Assembly: GCF_004216665.1 (NCBI RefSeq)
Contig: NZ_SGWY01000002.1
Coordinates: 410,685-474,684, forward strand
Reading direction: 5' to 3'
DNA: 64,000 nucleotides
Source of the DNA: Agromyces ramosus
Lineage (GTDB): Bacteria > Actinomycetota > Actinomycetes > Actinomycetales > Microbacteriaceae
Below are positions 29,898 through 38,860 of the stretch, piece after piece. The notes beneath the pieces are model-generated. The model was not told where the DNA came from, made no database searches, and saw only the letters and a list, made by a program, of their open reading frames with translations. The translations under genes and the position numbers were made by a program. The first letter of the stretch is position 1, and each line of letters starts with the position of its first letter.

Positions 29898-30134
29898 TTG
29901 CTCCAGTCCGCGCTCGAACACCTCGTCAAGGGGATCGTCGATCACCCTGACGACGTGAAGGTCGTCTCCGCGTCGAGCGCACGCGGCGAGGTCCTCGAGG
30001 TTCACGTGAACCCCGAGGACCTCGGTCGCGTGATCGGGCGCGCCGGCCGCACCGCGAAGGCGCTCCGCACGCTCGTCACGGCGCTCGCCGACGGCCGCCG
30101 CGTGCGCGTGGACGTCGTCGACACCGACGACTGA
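29898..30134 (+). CDS. khpA: KH-domain RNA-binding protein KhpA
   Basis: A 78-residue KH domain with the GxxG loop as GRVIGRAGRTAKALRTLV near residue 43. KhpA proteins bind RNA broadly and pair with KhpB in other bacteria; no KhpB is in this window. The start is a TTG at 29898, 4 bp after the rpsP stop. The Leu codon and the conserved N-terminal LQSALEHLVKGIVDHPDDV support this start. The rpsP-khpA-rimM-trmD order is standard, and the product is likely co-expressed with ribosome biogenesis proteins. Confidence 0.93.
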   Translation: MLQSALEHLVKGIVDHPDDVKVVSASSARGEVLEVHVNPEDLGRVIGRAGRTAKALRTLVTALADGRRVRVDVVDTDD

Positions 30135-30135
30135 C

Positions 30136-30807
30136 GTGGCCGACGCACCCAGGACGCAGCTCAGGGTCGGCCGCCTCACCAAGGCGCACGGCCTGAAGGG
30201 CGCCATCAAGCTCGAGCTCTACACCGACGATCCCGAGCGCCGCTTCGTGCCGGGCGCCGAGTTCTCGTTGCAGGTGCCCGAATCGTCGCCGTGGCACGGC
30301 AAGCACCTCGTCCTCCGCGAGCTTCGCTGGTACAACGGCCATCCGGTCGGGTTCTTCGAGGGCGTCGACGACCGCAGCGCCGCCGAGGGCCTCGTCAAGG
30401 CCATCCTCTGGGTCGAGCACGTCGACCAGGAGGCACCCGAGCCCGACGCGTGGTACGACCACCAGCTCGTCGGCCTCGCCGTCGTCCGCGACGGGGTGAG
30501 GATCGGCGAGGTCACCCATGTCGACCACCTCCCCGCGCAGGACCTCCTCATCGTGAAGTCGAAGGGCCGCGAGGTCATGGTCCCGTTCGTGTCCGCGATC
30601 GTGCCCCAGGTCGACATCGCGGCGGGCACCGTGACGGTGACCCCTCCCGCCGGCCTGTTCGAGGAGCTCGTCGACGACGAGGCCGACGAGGCGCAGGTGA
30701 CGGCGCCGTCCGGGGCGGATGCCACGGCGACGGATGCCACGGCGCGGGTCGAGCCCGCAGGCGACGCGCCCGCCGCATCCGACCGCGGCGACGAACCCGC
30801 CGGATAG
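30136..30807 (+). CDS. rimM: Ribosome maturation factor RimM
   Basis: RimM binds S19 and helps fold the 30S head. The 223-residue protein starts at GTG one base after khpA and shows the N-terminal beta-barrel LRVGRLTKAHGLKGAIKLE near residue 8 and the PRC-barrel EVMVPFVSAIVPQVDIAAG near 155. The C-terminal 45 residues after TPPAGLFEELVD form an acidic Ala/Asp-rich tail. Family members are usually about 170-180 residues, so the tail is an addition. The order rimM-trmD is typical. Confidence 0.95.
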   Translation: MADAPRTQLRVGRLTKAHGLKGAIKLELYTDDPERRFVPGAEFSLQVPESSPWHGKHLVLRELRWYNGHPVGFFEGVDDRSAAEGLVKAILWVEHVDQEAPEPDAWYDHQLVGLAVVRDGVRIGEVTHVDHLPAQDLLIVKSKGREVMVPFVSAIVPQVDIAAGTVTVTPPAGLFEELVDDEADEAQVTAPSGADATATDATARVEPAGDAPAASDRGDEPAG

Positions 30808-30816
30808 GCGTCGCGC

Positions 30817-31506
30817 ATGCGGATCGACATCGTCACGATCTTCCCCGAGTTCTTCTCGGTGCTCGACCTCTCGCTCCTCGGCAGGGCGCGCCAGTCCGGG
30901 CTCATCGAGGTCGCCACGCACGATCTCCGCGACCACACGCACGACCGCCATCGCACGGTCGACGACACGCCGTACGGCGGCGGCGCCGGCATGGTCATGA
31001 AGCCCGAGCCGTGGGGCGAGGCGCTCGACGAGATCGTCGGCGACGGAGCATCCGAGGCCCTGCTCGTGGTGCCGTCGCCCGCGGGCGAGCCGTTCACGCA
31101 GGCGATCGCCCGCGAGCTCGCGGCAGAGAAGCACCTCGTGTTCGCCTGCGGCCGGTACGAGGGCATCGACCAGCGCGTCGTCGACCACTACGGCGAGCGG
31201 ATGCGGGTGCGCCTCGTCAGCCTGGGCGACTACGTGCTCAACGGCGGCGAGGTGGCCGTCATGGCGATGATCGAGGCCGCAGGACGCCTGGTGCCCGGCG
31301 TGGTGGGCAACCCCGAGAGCCTCGTCGAGGAATCCCACGAGGACGGCCTCCTCGAGTACCCGAGCTACACGAAGCCCGCATCGTGGCGCGGACTCGACGT
31401 GCCGTCCGTGCTGCTCTCGGGCAATCACGGTGCGATCGCCGCGTGGCGGCACGAGCAGCAGGTGGAGCGCACCCGGCGCGTGCGCCCCGAGCTGCTCGAG
31501 GGCTGA
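30817..31506 (+). CDS. trmD: tRNA (guanine-37-N1)-methyltransferase
   Basis: TrmD methylates G37 next to the anticodon of several tRNAs to prevent frameshifting. The 229-residue protein starts [16 protein letters not shown], has the SAM-binding trefoil knot segments [20 protein letters not shown] near residue 36 and [20 protein letters not shown] near 130, and catalytic-region [10 protein letters not shown] near 107. The length is typical. It closes the rpsP operon: the next gene on this strand is a chelatase of the nitrate island with its own promoter, whereas in many genomes rplS follows directly. Confidence 0.97.
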   Translation: MRIDIVTIFPEFFSVLDLSLLGRARQSGLIEVATHDLRDHTHDRHRTVDDTPYGGGAGMVMKPEPWGEALDEIVGDGASEALLVVPSPAGEPFTQAIARELAAEKHLVFACGRYEGIDQRVVDHYGERMRVRLVSLGDYVLNGGEVAVMAMIEAAGRLVPGVVGNPESLVEESHEDGLLEYPSYTKPASWRGLDVPSVLLSGNHGAIAAWRHEQQVERTRRVRPELLEG

Positions 31507-31565
31507 GGCCGTCGGCGCGGAGCCGGGCGCCCGCCGCCCAGGCGTGCTGCGCACGTGAGGCACTC

Positions 31566-31619
31566 TTCACCTCCCGGAAACACGCGGGAGCCGTCTGCGA
31601 AACACGTCGTGCATAGCGT
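31566..31619 (+). promoter_or_regulatory. GlnR-type box and -10 of chelatase gene 1
   Basis: TTCAC-CTCCCG-GAAAC-ACGCGG-GAGCC-GTCTGC-GAAAC (31566-31603), that is four pentamers separated by 6 bp, the spacing of the actinobacterial GlnR box. After 10 bp comes TAGCGT (31614-31619) as -10. The last pentamer overlaps the expected -35, as for a class II activator site. The element is nearly superimposable on the nirD promoter. Confidence 0.7.
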
Positions 31620-31667
31620 CGAAATCGGCGGCGAGACCGGATTCCGCCGGGAAGCGCGGTGCGGAAG

Positions 31668-32429
31668 ATGGTCGGGTCGAGCGGTGCCGGTCTGCCGGCG
31701 GATGTCCCCGGCGCACATCCCCTCCGCCTGGTCGCGGTCACCCACGGCGCCCCGTCGGCCGAGAACCGCGAGGCGGTGATCCGCCTCGTCGACGGCGTCG
31801 CATCCGAGCGGCCGGAGCTCGACGTCTCGATCAGCTTCGTCGACGCCGCGAACCGCGACGTCGCCGCCGCGCTGGCCGCCGCCGCCGAGCCCGACGCGGT
31901 CATCGTGCCGCTCGTGCTCTCCGCGGGGTTCCATGTGCGCACCGGGCTCTCGCTCGGGCTGGATCGCATCGGCGGCGGAGCGCAGCTCGCCGACGAGCTC
32001 GGCCCCGACGATCGCATCGTCGCCGTGCTCGCCCGGCGGCTCGACGCGCTCGGACTCGACGACGAGGACGCCGTCGTCCTCGCCGCTGCCGGCTCGAACG
32101 ACCCGCGCGCCGTGCGGGAGTGCTTCGAGACGGCCCGGCGGCTGGCGCACCGGCTCGGCCGGCCGGTGACGGTCGGGTTCATCGCCGCGGCCATCCCACG
32201 ACTCCCCGACGCGATCGAGATGATCCGCGAGGTGCATCCCGGCGCCCGCGTCGTCGTCGGCGCCTACCTCCTCGCGCCCGGAACCTTCTACGACTCGGCC
32301 GCCGGCGCCGGCGGAGACCTCATCGCCGACCCGCTCCTGCTCCCCGGGGAGGCCGCTCCGCACGAGCTCGTCGACCTCGTGCTCGAGCGCTTCGCCGCGG
32401 TCGACGCGAACGACTGGGAACCCGCCTGA
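31668..32429 (+). CDS. Sirohydrochlorin chelatase-like protein (CbiX/SirB family), copy 1
   Basis: The 253-residue protein has tandem CbiX-type halves: LVAVTHGAPSAENREAV near residue 18, VPLVLSAGFHVRTGLSL near 78, and LAPGTFYDS near 200. SirB/CbiX enzymes insert iron or cobalt into sirohydrochlorin; iron for siroheme is likely here because NirB, which needs siroheme, is encoded in the same island. The ATG at 31668 is favoured; a GTG at 31659 is possible. Copy 2 lies at 42782. Regulation by the GlnR-type box above links it to nitrogen assimilation. The gene converges on nasB, with 34 bp between stops. Confidence 0.82.
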   Translation: MVGSSGAGLPADVPGAHPLRLVAVTHGAPSAENREAVIRLVDGVASERPELDVSISFVDAANRDVAAALAAAAEPDAVIVPLVLSAGFHVRTGLSLGLDRIGGGAQLADELGPDDRIVAVLARRLDALGLDDEDAVVLAAAGSNDPRAVRECFETARRLAHRLGRPVTVGFIAAAIPRLPDAIEMIREVHPGARVVVGAYLLAPGTFYDSAAGAGGDLIADPLLLPGEAAPHELVDLVLERFAAVDANDWEPA

Positions 32430-32463
32430 GTCGAGTCGCCGGCCGCCGGCCGGTGCGCCGTCG

Positions 32464-34071
32464 TCAGGGCGTGAGGCTCGGCGTCCCGTCGGCCTCCGCC
32501 GCGCGCGCGAGCACGTCGGCGATCCGTCCCTTGCAGCCGCCGCAGCCCGTGCCGGCGCGCGTGTCCCGTCCGACGCACTCGACGGTGGTGTTGCCGCACG
32601 CGGCCGACTCCTCGATGCGACCGACGGTCACCCCGTTGCACCAGCAGACCGTCGTCGCGGGGGCGAACGCGTCGGCGTCGGCGCTCGGGTCGTAGTCCGG
32701 TCCGTCGAACCGGAGCAGGAGCGAGCGATCGGCGGGCAGTTCGCCCCGGCGCTCGAAGAGCAGCGTGAGCTCGGCGGCGGTGCGCGGCATCCCGACGCTG
32801 ACGAAGCCCGTGAGCGCGCCGTCCTCGGTGACCATCTTCACGTACCGGAGGTGCTCGGGGTCGGCCCACTGAGACACGCGCCGTCGCGGGTGCAGCGCGT
32901 CGTCGTCCCACGGGTCGGCGGCGATCTCGCCGACGGCGACGACGTCGATGTGCTCGGCCTTGAGCATCACGATCGGGTCGCGCTCCTCGGGAGCCGCCGC
33001 ATCCGTGGCGGTGCCCTCGGCCTCGGCGGAGAAGGCGGCCGCGAGCCAGGCGGCCTGCCGCCAGCCCGGCCCGATGAGGCCGGACGGCGCGCCCGGGAGC
33101 GTTCGCTGGCCGGCGAGCTCCTCGGTGCGCTCCACCACCTGCGCGCAGTCGCCGATCGCGTACACGTCGGGGTCGCTCCACGACCGCAGGTCTGGGTGCA
33201 CCACGATGCCGACCGCGGTGCGCAGGCCCGCGAGCGTCGCGAGCTCGTTGCGCGGGCTCACGCCGCACGAGAGCACGAGCAGGTCGCCGCGCAGCTGCTT
33301 GCCGTCGGCCGTGACGAGCATGTCGAACCGGCGGCGCCCGTCCGTGCCCGTGCGGAACGCCACCGCCTCGGCCCGGCTGTGGGCGATGACGGTGATGCCC
33401 GTGCGGCGGAGGGCCGCCCGCAGCACCTGCCCGCCGCCGCGGTCGAGGTTGCGCGGCATCGGGTGCGGACCGTGGTGCACGACGCAGACCTGGGCGCCGG
33501 CGTGCGCGGCGGCGAGCGCGAGCTCGAGTCCGAGCACGCCCGCGCCGAGCACGATGATGCGGCGCCGCTCGCGCACCGCCGCGAGCACGCGGTCGGCGTC
33601 GGCGAGGTCGCGCAACGCGGTGATGCCCTCGGGCAGCTCGTCGTCGTGCGCCACGAGGTGGCGCGCGTACTTCTCGAGCGAGGCGAGGTCGCGCCGGTGC
33701 CGTTCGACGCCGTCGAGCGTCGGCACGTTGGCGCGGGAACCCGTCGCGAGCACGAGACGGTCGTAGCCCAGCTCCTCGCCGGTGCCCAGCCGCACGAGGC
33801 GCGCCGCGCGGTCGATGGAGGTCGCGGCGACGCCGAGGAGCACGCGGGCACCGGCCTCCTCGGCCACGACGCGGTCGCCGACGATCATGGAGTCGAGCTC
33901 GGTGTTGCCGACCGCGTACTCCGCCACCAGCACGCGGTTGTACGCCTCGACGTCCTCGCCGGCGACCACGGTGAGCTCGACGACACCGGCGCGCACCGCG
34001 GGCAGCAGCTCGTCGACGAAGCGGGCGCCCACGGGTCCGTAGCCGACGAGGACGATCCTGAGTGCGGTCAT
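32464..34071 (-). CDS. nasB: Assimilatory nitrate reductase electron-transfer subunit (FAD, [2Fe-2S])
   Basis: The 535-residue protein combines a pyridine-nucleotide-disulfide oxidoreductase fold (GYGPVGARFVDEL near residue 10, RLVLATGSRANVPTL near 105, GVLGLELALAAAHAG near 178, DVYAIGDCAQVVE near 305) with a C-terminal BFD-like [2Fe-2S] cluster whose ligands are C476, C478, C510 and C513. It would pass electrons from NAD(P)H to the molybdenum subunit NasC. The ATG at 34071 overlaps the nasC stop as ATGA. Homology to the N-terminal part of NirB is visible, so a nitrite-reductase-like accessory role is the main alternative. Confidence 0.85.
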   Translation of the reverse strand: MTALRIVLVGYGPVGARFVDELLPAVRAGVVELTVVAGEDVEAYNRVLVAEYAVGNTELDSMIVGDRVVAEEAGARVLLGVAATSIDRAARLVRLGTGEELGYDRLVLATGSRANVPTLDGVERHRRDLASLEKYARHLVAHDDELPEGITALRDLADADRVLAAVRERRRIIVLGAGVLGLELALAAAHAGAQVCVVHHGPHPMPRNLDRGGGQVLRAALRRTGITVIAHSRAEAVAFRTGTDGRRRFDMLVTADGKQLRGDLLVLSCGVSPRNELATLAGLRTAVGIVVHPDLRSWSDPDVYAIGDCAQVVERTEELAGQRTLPGAPSGLIGPGWRQAAWLAAAFSAEAEGTATDAAAPEERDPIVMLKAEHIDVVAVGEIAADPWDDDALHPRRRVSQWADPEHLRYVKMVTEDGALTGFVSVGMPRTAAELTLLFERRGELPADRSLLLRFDGPDYDPSADADAFAPATTVCWCNGVTVGRIEESAACGNTTVECVGRDTRAGTGCGGCKGRIADVLARAAEADGTPSLTP

Positions 34072-36179
34072 GCGAGGGCTCCGGCTCCCACGAGGCGCGT
34101 GACGCGCACGACGTTCGTCTTGAACTCCGGCATCGACGAGATCGGGTCGACCGCGTCGGACGTCAGCAGGTTCGCCGCCTGCTCGTCGCCGTAGTGGAAC
34201 GGCAGGAAGACGGCGTCGGGTCGGATGTCGGGCGTGAGCCGCGCCCGGCAGCGCACCGTGCCCCGCCCGTTGGCCAGCTCGAGGTCGTCGCCGTCGGCGA
34301 TGCCGAGGCGGTCGGCGGTGGCCGGATGCATCGAGGCGAGCGCCTCGGGCTGCGCCTCGTCGAGCTCGGGGACGCGCCGGGTCTGCGCGCCGCTCTGGTA
34401 GTGCTCGAGCAGCCGTCCGGTCACGAGCGTGAGCTCGCCCTCGGCCGGACGCGGGCGCGCCGCCTCGCGCACGGACACGGCGACGAGCCGGGCGAGCCCG
34501 TCGGCGTGCGCGAAGCGCTCGGCGAAGAGCCGGGGCGTGCCGGCGCTGCCCCTGGGGAACGGCCAGTACGCCGCCTCGCCACGGTCGAGCATGGCGTAGT
34601 CGATGCCCGAGTAGTCGGCGATGCCGCCCTCAGACGCGAGCCGCAGCTCCTCGAAGACGAGTTCGGGGTCGGTGTCGAACGTCGCCGTGGAGCCCAGGCG
34701 GCGGGCGAGCTCGGAGAGGATCCACAGCTCGTCGCGCACGCCCCCCGGCGGTGTGATGGCACGTCGCCGGCGGAGGATCCGGCCCTCGAGGTTGGTCATC
34801 GTGCCCTCCTCCTCTGCCCACTGGGTGACCGGCAGCACGACGTCGGCGAGGGCGGCGGTCTCGGAGAGGAAGAAGTCGCAGACCACGAGCAGGTCGAGCC
34901 GGGCGATGCCCTCGCGCACGGCCTCGACGTTCGGCGACGACACCACGAGGTTGGATCCGTGGACGAGCAGTGCGCGAACTCCGCCCGGCCGGCCGAGCGA
35001 CTGGAGGAGTTCGACGGCGGGCACGCCGGGGCCTGGGATCGCGTCGGGCTCGACGCCCCAGACACCCGCCACGTGGGCGCGTGCGTCGGGGTCGACGATC
35101 TTGCGGTAGCCGGGGAGCTGGTCGCATTTCTGCCCGTGCTCGCGCCCGCCCTGCCCGTTGCCCTGTCCGGTGAGCGTTCCGTAGCCGCTGCCCGGGCGCC
35201 CGGGCAGGCCGAGGATGAGCGCCAGGTTGATCGCCGCGGTCGCGGTGTCGGTGCCGTCGACGTGCTGCTCGACCCCGCGGCCCGTGAGGATGTACGTGCC
35301 CTCGCCCGATGCCAACCGGCGCGCGAGCCGGCGGAGGGTGAGTGCGGGGACGCCCGTGACCGACTGCACCCGCTCGGGCCACCAGGAGGCGACGCTGCGG
35401 CGCACCGCGTCGAATCCGGTCGTGCGTGCGTCGACGTAGTCCGCGTCGGCGAGGCGCTCCGCGATCACCACGTGGGTGAGGCCCAGGAGGAGGGCGAGGT
35501 CCGTGCCGGGAGCCGGCTGGACGTGCAGGCCCCGTCCGTCGTCGGTGAGGCGCGCCGTCGCGGTGCGTCGCGGGTCGACGACGACGAGCCCGCCCGCCGC
35601 CTGCGCCCCCGCCAGGTGGCCGATGAAGGGCGGCATCGTCTCGGCGACGTTGGTGCCGAGGAGCAGGATCGTGGAGGCCCCGTCGAGGTCCTCGAGCGGG
35701 AACGGGAGGCCGCGGTCGATTCCGAACGCGCGGTTGCCGGCGGCCGCGGCCGAGGACATGCAGTAGCGCCCGTTGTAGTCGATGCGGCTCGTACCGAGCG
35801 CGAGCCGCGCGAACTTGCCGAGCACGTAGGCCTTCTCGTTCGTGAGCCCGCCGCCGCCGAAGACCCCGACCGCGTCGGCGCCGTGTGCCGAGCGGATGCC
35901 GCGGAGCGAGCCTGCGACGAGGTCGAGGGCGTCGCCCCAGCTCGCCTCGTGGAACGCGCCGTCGGCGCCCCGCACGAGCGGGGCGCCGAGGCGGGAGGGT
36001 GCGCGGAGCAGCTCCGCGGACGTCCAGCCCTTCTTGCACAGGCCGCCGCGATTCGTGGGGAAGTCGCGGCCGGCGACCGTCACGGGCGGGGCCGTGCGAC
36101 CCGCGGCATCCATCGGGGTGAGGGTCATCGCGCACTGCAGGGCGCAGTACGGGCAGTGCGAGGGAGCGGGATGGGTCAC
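34068..36179 (-). CDS. nasC: Assimilatory nitrate reductase catalytic subunit (molybdopterin)
   Basis: This enzyme reduces nitrate to nitrite at a molybdenum bis-MGD centre in the cytoplasm. The 703-residue protein has a [4Fe-4S] motif with C9, C12, C16 and C48 (HCPYCALQC and NRGGLCKKG), the MoCo region YNGRYCMSSAAAAGNRAFG near residue 142, and C-terminal molydopterin-dinucleotide-binding beta-barrel with VTGRLLEHYQSGAQTRRVPE near 585. No Tat signal is present, as expected for an assimilatory enzyme. The GTG at 36179 is 11 bp after the narK stop, and the 3' end overlaps nasB, giving the operon narK-nasC-nasB. Formate dehydrogenase-like proteins share the fold, but the neighbourhood favours nitrate reductase. 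Confidence 0.93.
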   Translation of the reverse strand: MTHPAPSHCPYCALQCAMTLTPMDAAGRTAPPVTVAGRDFPTNRGGLCKKGWTSAELLRAPSRLGAPLVRGADGAFHEASWGDALDLVAGSLRGIRSAHGADAVGVFGGGGLTNEKAYVLGKFARLALGTSRIDYNGRYCMSSAAAAGNRAFGIDRGLPFPLEDLDGASTILLLGTNVAETMPPFIGHLAGAQAAGGLVVVDPRRTATARLTDDGRGLHVQPAPGTDLALLLGLTHVVIAERLADADYVDARTTGFDAVRRSVASWWPERVQSVTGVPALTLRRLARRLASGEGTYILTGRGVEQHVDGTDTATAAINLALILGLPGRPGSGYGTLTGQGNGQGGREHGQKCDQLPGYRKIVDPDARAHVAGVWGVEPDAIPGPGVPAVELLQSLGRPGGVRALLVHGSNLVVSSPNVEAVREGIARLDLLVVCDFFLSETAALADVVLPVTQWAEEEGTMTNLEGRILRRRRAITPPGGVRDELWILSELARRLGSTATFDTDPELVFEELRLASEGGIADYSGIDYAMLDRGEAAYWPFPRGSAGTPRLFAERFAHADGLARLVAVSVREAARPRPAEGELTLVTGRLLEHYQSGAQTRRVPELDEAQPEALASMHPATADRLGIADGDDLELANGRGTVRCRARLTPDIRPDAVFLPFHYGDEQAANLLTSDAVDPISSMPEFKTNVVRVTRLVGAGALA

Positions 36180-36190
36180 GTGGTCTCGAT

Positions 36191-37591
36191 TCAGATGTTG
36201 TGAGCGCGCAGGCGGTCCGAGCGCACGTACACCACGTAGGTGAGCACGAGGAGCACGGCGTATCCGACGACGAAGCCGAGGAATGCGCCGGCATAGCCGC
36301 CGGTGGCCTGGAACGAGAGGTTGAGGGCCTGCGGGATGAGGAAGCCGCCGTAGGCGCCGATGGCCGAGATCAGGCCGAGTGCCGCCGCGGCCTTCCGCTG
36401 CGTCGACACGTCGCCCGTGCCGCCGCCGCGTACCGCGAACACCACGGGCACCATGCGGTACGTCGAGCCGTTGCCGATGCCGGCCGACGCGAAGAGCAGC
36501 AGGAACAGGCCGAGGAACAGCCAGAAGCTCGCGAACGGCAGCGTCAGCAGCACGGCGAGCGTGATCGTGCCCATCGCCGCGAAGGCGACCATCGTGATGC
36601 GGGCCCCGCCGAACCGGTCGGAGAGCCGGCCGCCGTAGGGACGGGCCAGGGACCCGACGAGGGCGCCGAGGAACGCGAGGGGGATGGACGCGCCGCCCAC
36701 GCCGATCGTCGAGAACTCGGGGAACTGGTCGGCGATGAGCTTCGGGAACACGCTCGCGAAGCCGATGAACGACCCGAAGGTGCCGATGTAGAGCACGGAC
36801 ATGATCCAGAGGTGTGGCTCCTTGAGGGCCGCGGCCGAGCCCGCGAAGTCGGCCTTCGCGTTGGAGAGGTTGTCCATGTATCGCGCGGCGCCGAACATCG
36901 CGAGCAGGATGAAGGGGATCCAGATCCAGCCGGCGAGGGGCAGGTTCAGCGTGGCCGCCGCACCGATCGTGATCACGAGCGGCACCACGAACTGCGCGAC
37001 GGATGCACCGAGGTTGCCGCCTGCGGCATTGAGGCCGAGCGCCCAGCCCTTCTCCTTCTGCGGGTAGAAGTACGTGATGTTCGACATCGAGCTGGCGAAG
37101 TTGCCGCCGCCGAAGCCGGCGAGCGCCGCGGCGGCGAGGAGCACGCCGAACGGCGTCTCGGGGTTCGACACGCAGACGGCCAGCGCGATCGTCGGCAGGA
37201 GGAGCAGGGCGGCCGAGACGATGGTCCAGTTGCGGCCGCCGAACTTCGGCACCAGGAACGAGTACGGGAAGCGGAGGGTCGCGCCCACGAGGCTCGGGAT
37301 CGAGATGAGCCAGAAGATCTCGCCGGTGCCGAGGTCGAACCCGGCCGCGGGGAGCGTCACGGCGACGATGCTCCAGAGCTGCCAGACGACGAACCCGAGG
37401 AACTCGGCGAAGATCGACCAACGCAGGTTGCGCCGCGCGATGGTGCGCCCTTCGGTCTCCCACTGCACCTCGTTCTCGGGGTTCCAGTTGTCGATCCACC
37501 GTCCGGGCCTCGTGGCGAGCGCGGGTGCGTCGGTCTCGGGGGCGTGCGGTGGTGCGACGTGCGGGGGAGCGGTGCTCACGGTCTCGGTCAT
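36191..37591 (-). CDS. narK: Nitrate/nitrite transporter NarK (MFS)
   Basis: The 466-residue protein has about twelve membrane helices and the nitrate-porter signature GGGNFASSMSNITYFYPQKE near residue 165, followed by GWALGLNAAGGNLG. The family imports nitrate with protons or exchanges it for nitrite. A long N-terminal polar stretch of about 60 residues precedes the first helix. The ATG at 37591 is chosen because GGAGG lies 5 nt upstream; a GTG at 37615 is in frame. It heads the minus-strand operon narK-nasC-nasB under a GlnR-type promoter at 37636-37689. Confidence 0.95.
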   Translation of the reverse strand: MTETVSTAPPHVAPPHAPETDAPALATRPGRWIDNWNPENEVQWETEGRTIARRNLRWSIFAEFLGFVVWQLWSIVAVTLPAAGFDLGTGEIFWLISIPSLVGATLRFPYSFLVPKFGGRNWTIVSAALLLLPTIALAVCVSNPETPFGVLLAAAALAGFGGGNFASSMSNITYFYPQKEKGWALGLNAAGGNLGASVAQFVVPLVITIGAAATLNLPLAGWIWIPFILLAMFGAARYMDNLSNAKADFAGSAAALKEPHLWIMSVLYIGTFGSFIGFASVFPKLIADQFPEFSTIGVGGASIPLAFLGALVGSLARPYGGRLSDRFGGARITMVAFAAMGTITLAVLLTLPFASFWLFLGLFLLLFASAGIGNGSTYRMVPVVFAVRGGGTGDVSTQRKAAAALGLISAIGAYGGFLIPQALNLSFQATGGYAGAFLGFVVGYAVLLVLTYVVYVRSDRLRAHNI

Positions 37592-37635
37592 CGGTGCCTC
37601 CAGGGGGTCGGTCACGGGTCGAACTCGTGCAGCCG

Positions 37636-37689
37636 ACGCTATTGGCGGCGTGTTTCCGCGGATCGGTCCGGTCGTAAACCCTGGGTCTC
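37636..37689 (-). promoter_or_regulatory. GlnR-type box (degenerate) and -10 of narK operon
   Basis: Read on the minus strand: GAGAC-n6-TTTAC-n6-ACCGA-n6-GAAAC (37689-37652), then 10 bp, then TAGCGT (37641-37636). The three upstream pentamers are weak, but the last GAAAC and the 10-bp spacing to the -10 are exactly those of the other three nitrate promoters. Transcription would start about 37629. Confidence 0.55.
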
Positions 37690-37729
37690 CACCTGCTCAC
37701 CCGGGACGGTCGGTCGTGTGAGGTCGTGG

Positions 37730-38860
37730 TCAGACATCGATCCGGTATCCCCGCTTGACGACGGTGGCGATGAGCCCGGGCACGCCGAGGGTCTGGCGCA
37801 GGCGGCTCAGGGCCACCTCGAGCGCGTGCTCGTCGCTCGTGCCCGGCAGGCCGGACGCGAGCCGGTCCCGTCCGACGACGGAGCCGCGCGCCTGGACGAG
37901 CGCACGGAGGATCATGAGGGCGACCGGGGCGAGTGCGACGCGTCGGTCGTCGACGTCCACGACCGAGCCGCGCAGCGCGAGCGGTCCGTGTCGGGTGTCG
38001 AGGCGCAGGACGCGCGTCGACTCGAGGTGCTCGCACACGAGGCGGATGAGCGCGCCCATGCGGTAGCGCTCGGGTTGGATCGGCGTGATCCCGGCCGCCA
38101 CGAGCGGCGCCGCCGTCACGGGTCCAACGGCGGCGGCGACGACGGGGCCGCACATGGCGTCGACGAGGTCGTCGTACCGCCCGCGCGCCTCCGCCGCGCC
38201 GAACAGGGCGTGCACGGCCGGCGCGCTCGTGAACGTGATGCAGTCGAGGCCTCCGGAGCAGGCAGCCTCGATCAGCCGGTCGACCCGGTCGTCGGCCTCG
38301 TCGGTCTCGATCCACCGGTACGGCTCCACGGTGAGCACGCGATCGTGCGCGTCGCGCAGTCGGTCGAGCTGCGAGGGGTTCAGGAACCCGTGCAGCTGCA
38401 CGGCCACCGTGAGCCCGGCGGGACGGGTGGCGAGCACCTCGTCGATGAGCGATTCGGTCGTCTCCTCCGCGCTCATGCCGACGTCGTTGAGACCGGCGGC
38501 ACGGATGCCTCCGCGGGCCTTCGGCCCGCGCACGAGGATCGCCGTGTCGGCGAGCGCGTCGACGAGGTCCTCGCCGAGGCCCGCGGCATCCGCGACCTCG
38601 AACCACCGGCGGACGCCGTACGCGGTCGTCGCGAGCAGCACGTCGGGGCGCGCCTCGATGATCGTGCGGGTGTCGGCGATCACGGGGTCGTCGGAGATCG
38701 CGTTGGCCATGCGCAGCGTGGGCGCGTGCAGCACCTGGGCGCCGCGACGGGCGAGCGCGTCGATGAGGTCGGCCGAGCGCCGGTCGCTCGTGACGCCGAT
38801 GCGGAAGCCCTCGAGCTGATCGGGCCGGAACCCGGGTGCGCACTCGACGACGTCGGTCAC
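37730..38860 (-). CDS. nnaR: NnaR-like regulator: HemD domain fused to OmpR-type winged helix
   Basis: The 376-residue protein has an N-terminal uroporphyrinogen-III synthase (HemD) domain (residues 15-270, with FRIGVTSDRRSADLIDAL and CITFTSAPAVHALF) and a C-terminal winged-helix DNA-binding domain (about 290-376, with LEVALSRLRQTLG and VVKRGYRIDV). This fusion is the layout of NnaR, which in Streptomyces and Mycobacterium works with GlnR to activate nitrate and nitrite assimilation genes. HemD activity itself may be lost. The GTG at 38860 overlaps the cobA stop, so it is the last gene of nirB-cobA-nnaR and would regulate its own operon. Confidence 0.82.
   Translation of the reverse strand: MTDVVECAPGFRPDQLEGFRIGVTSDRRSADLIDALARRGAQVLHAPTLRMANAISDDPVIADTRTIIEARPDVLLATTAYGVRRWFEVADAAGLGEDLVDALADTAILVRGPKARGGIRAAGLNDVGMSAEETTESLIDEVLATRPAGLTVAVQLHGFLNPSQLDRLRDAHDRVLTVEPYRWIETDEADDRVDRLIEAACSGGLDCITFTSAPAVHALFGAAEARGRYDDLVDAMCGPVVAAAVGPVTAAPLVAAGITPIQPERYRMGALIRLVCEHLESTRVLRLDTRHGPLALRGSVVDVDDRRVALAPVALMILRALVQARGSVVGRDRLASGLPGTSDEHALEVALSRLRQTLGVPGLIATVVKRGYRIDV

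Noticed and set aside
37636..37689. A full four-element GlnR consensus at narK
   Set aside because: Only the last GAAAC and the -10 spacing are convincing. The three upstream pentamers are weak, so I scored the box lower rather than claiming a consensus match.
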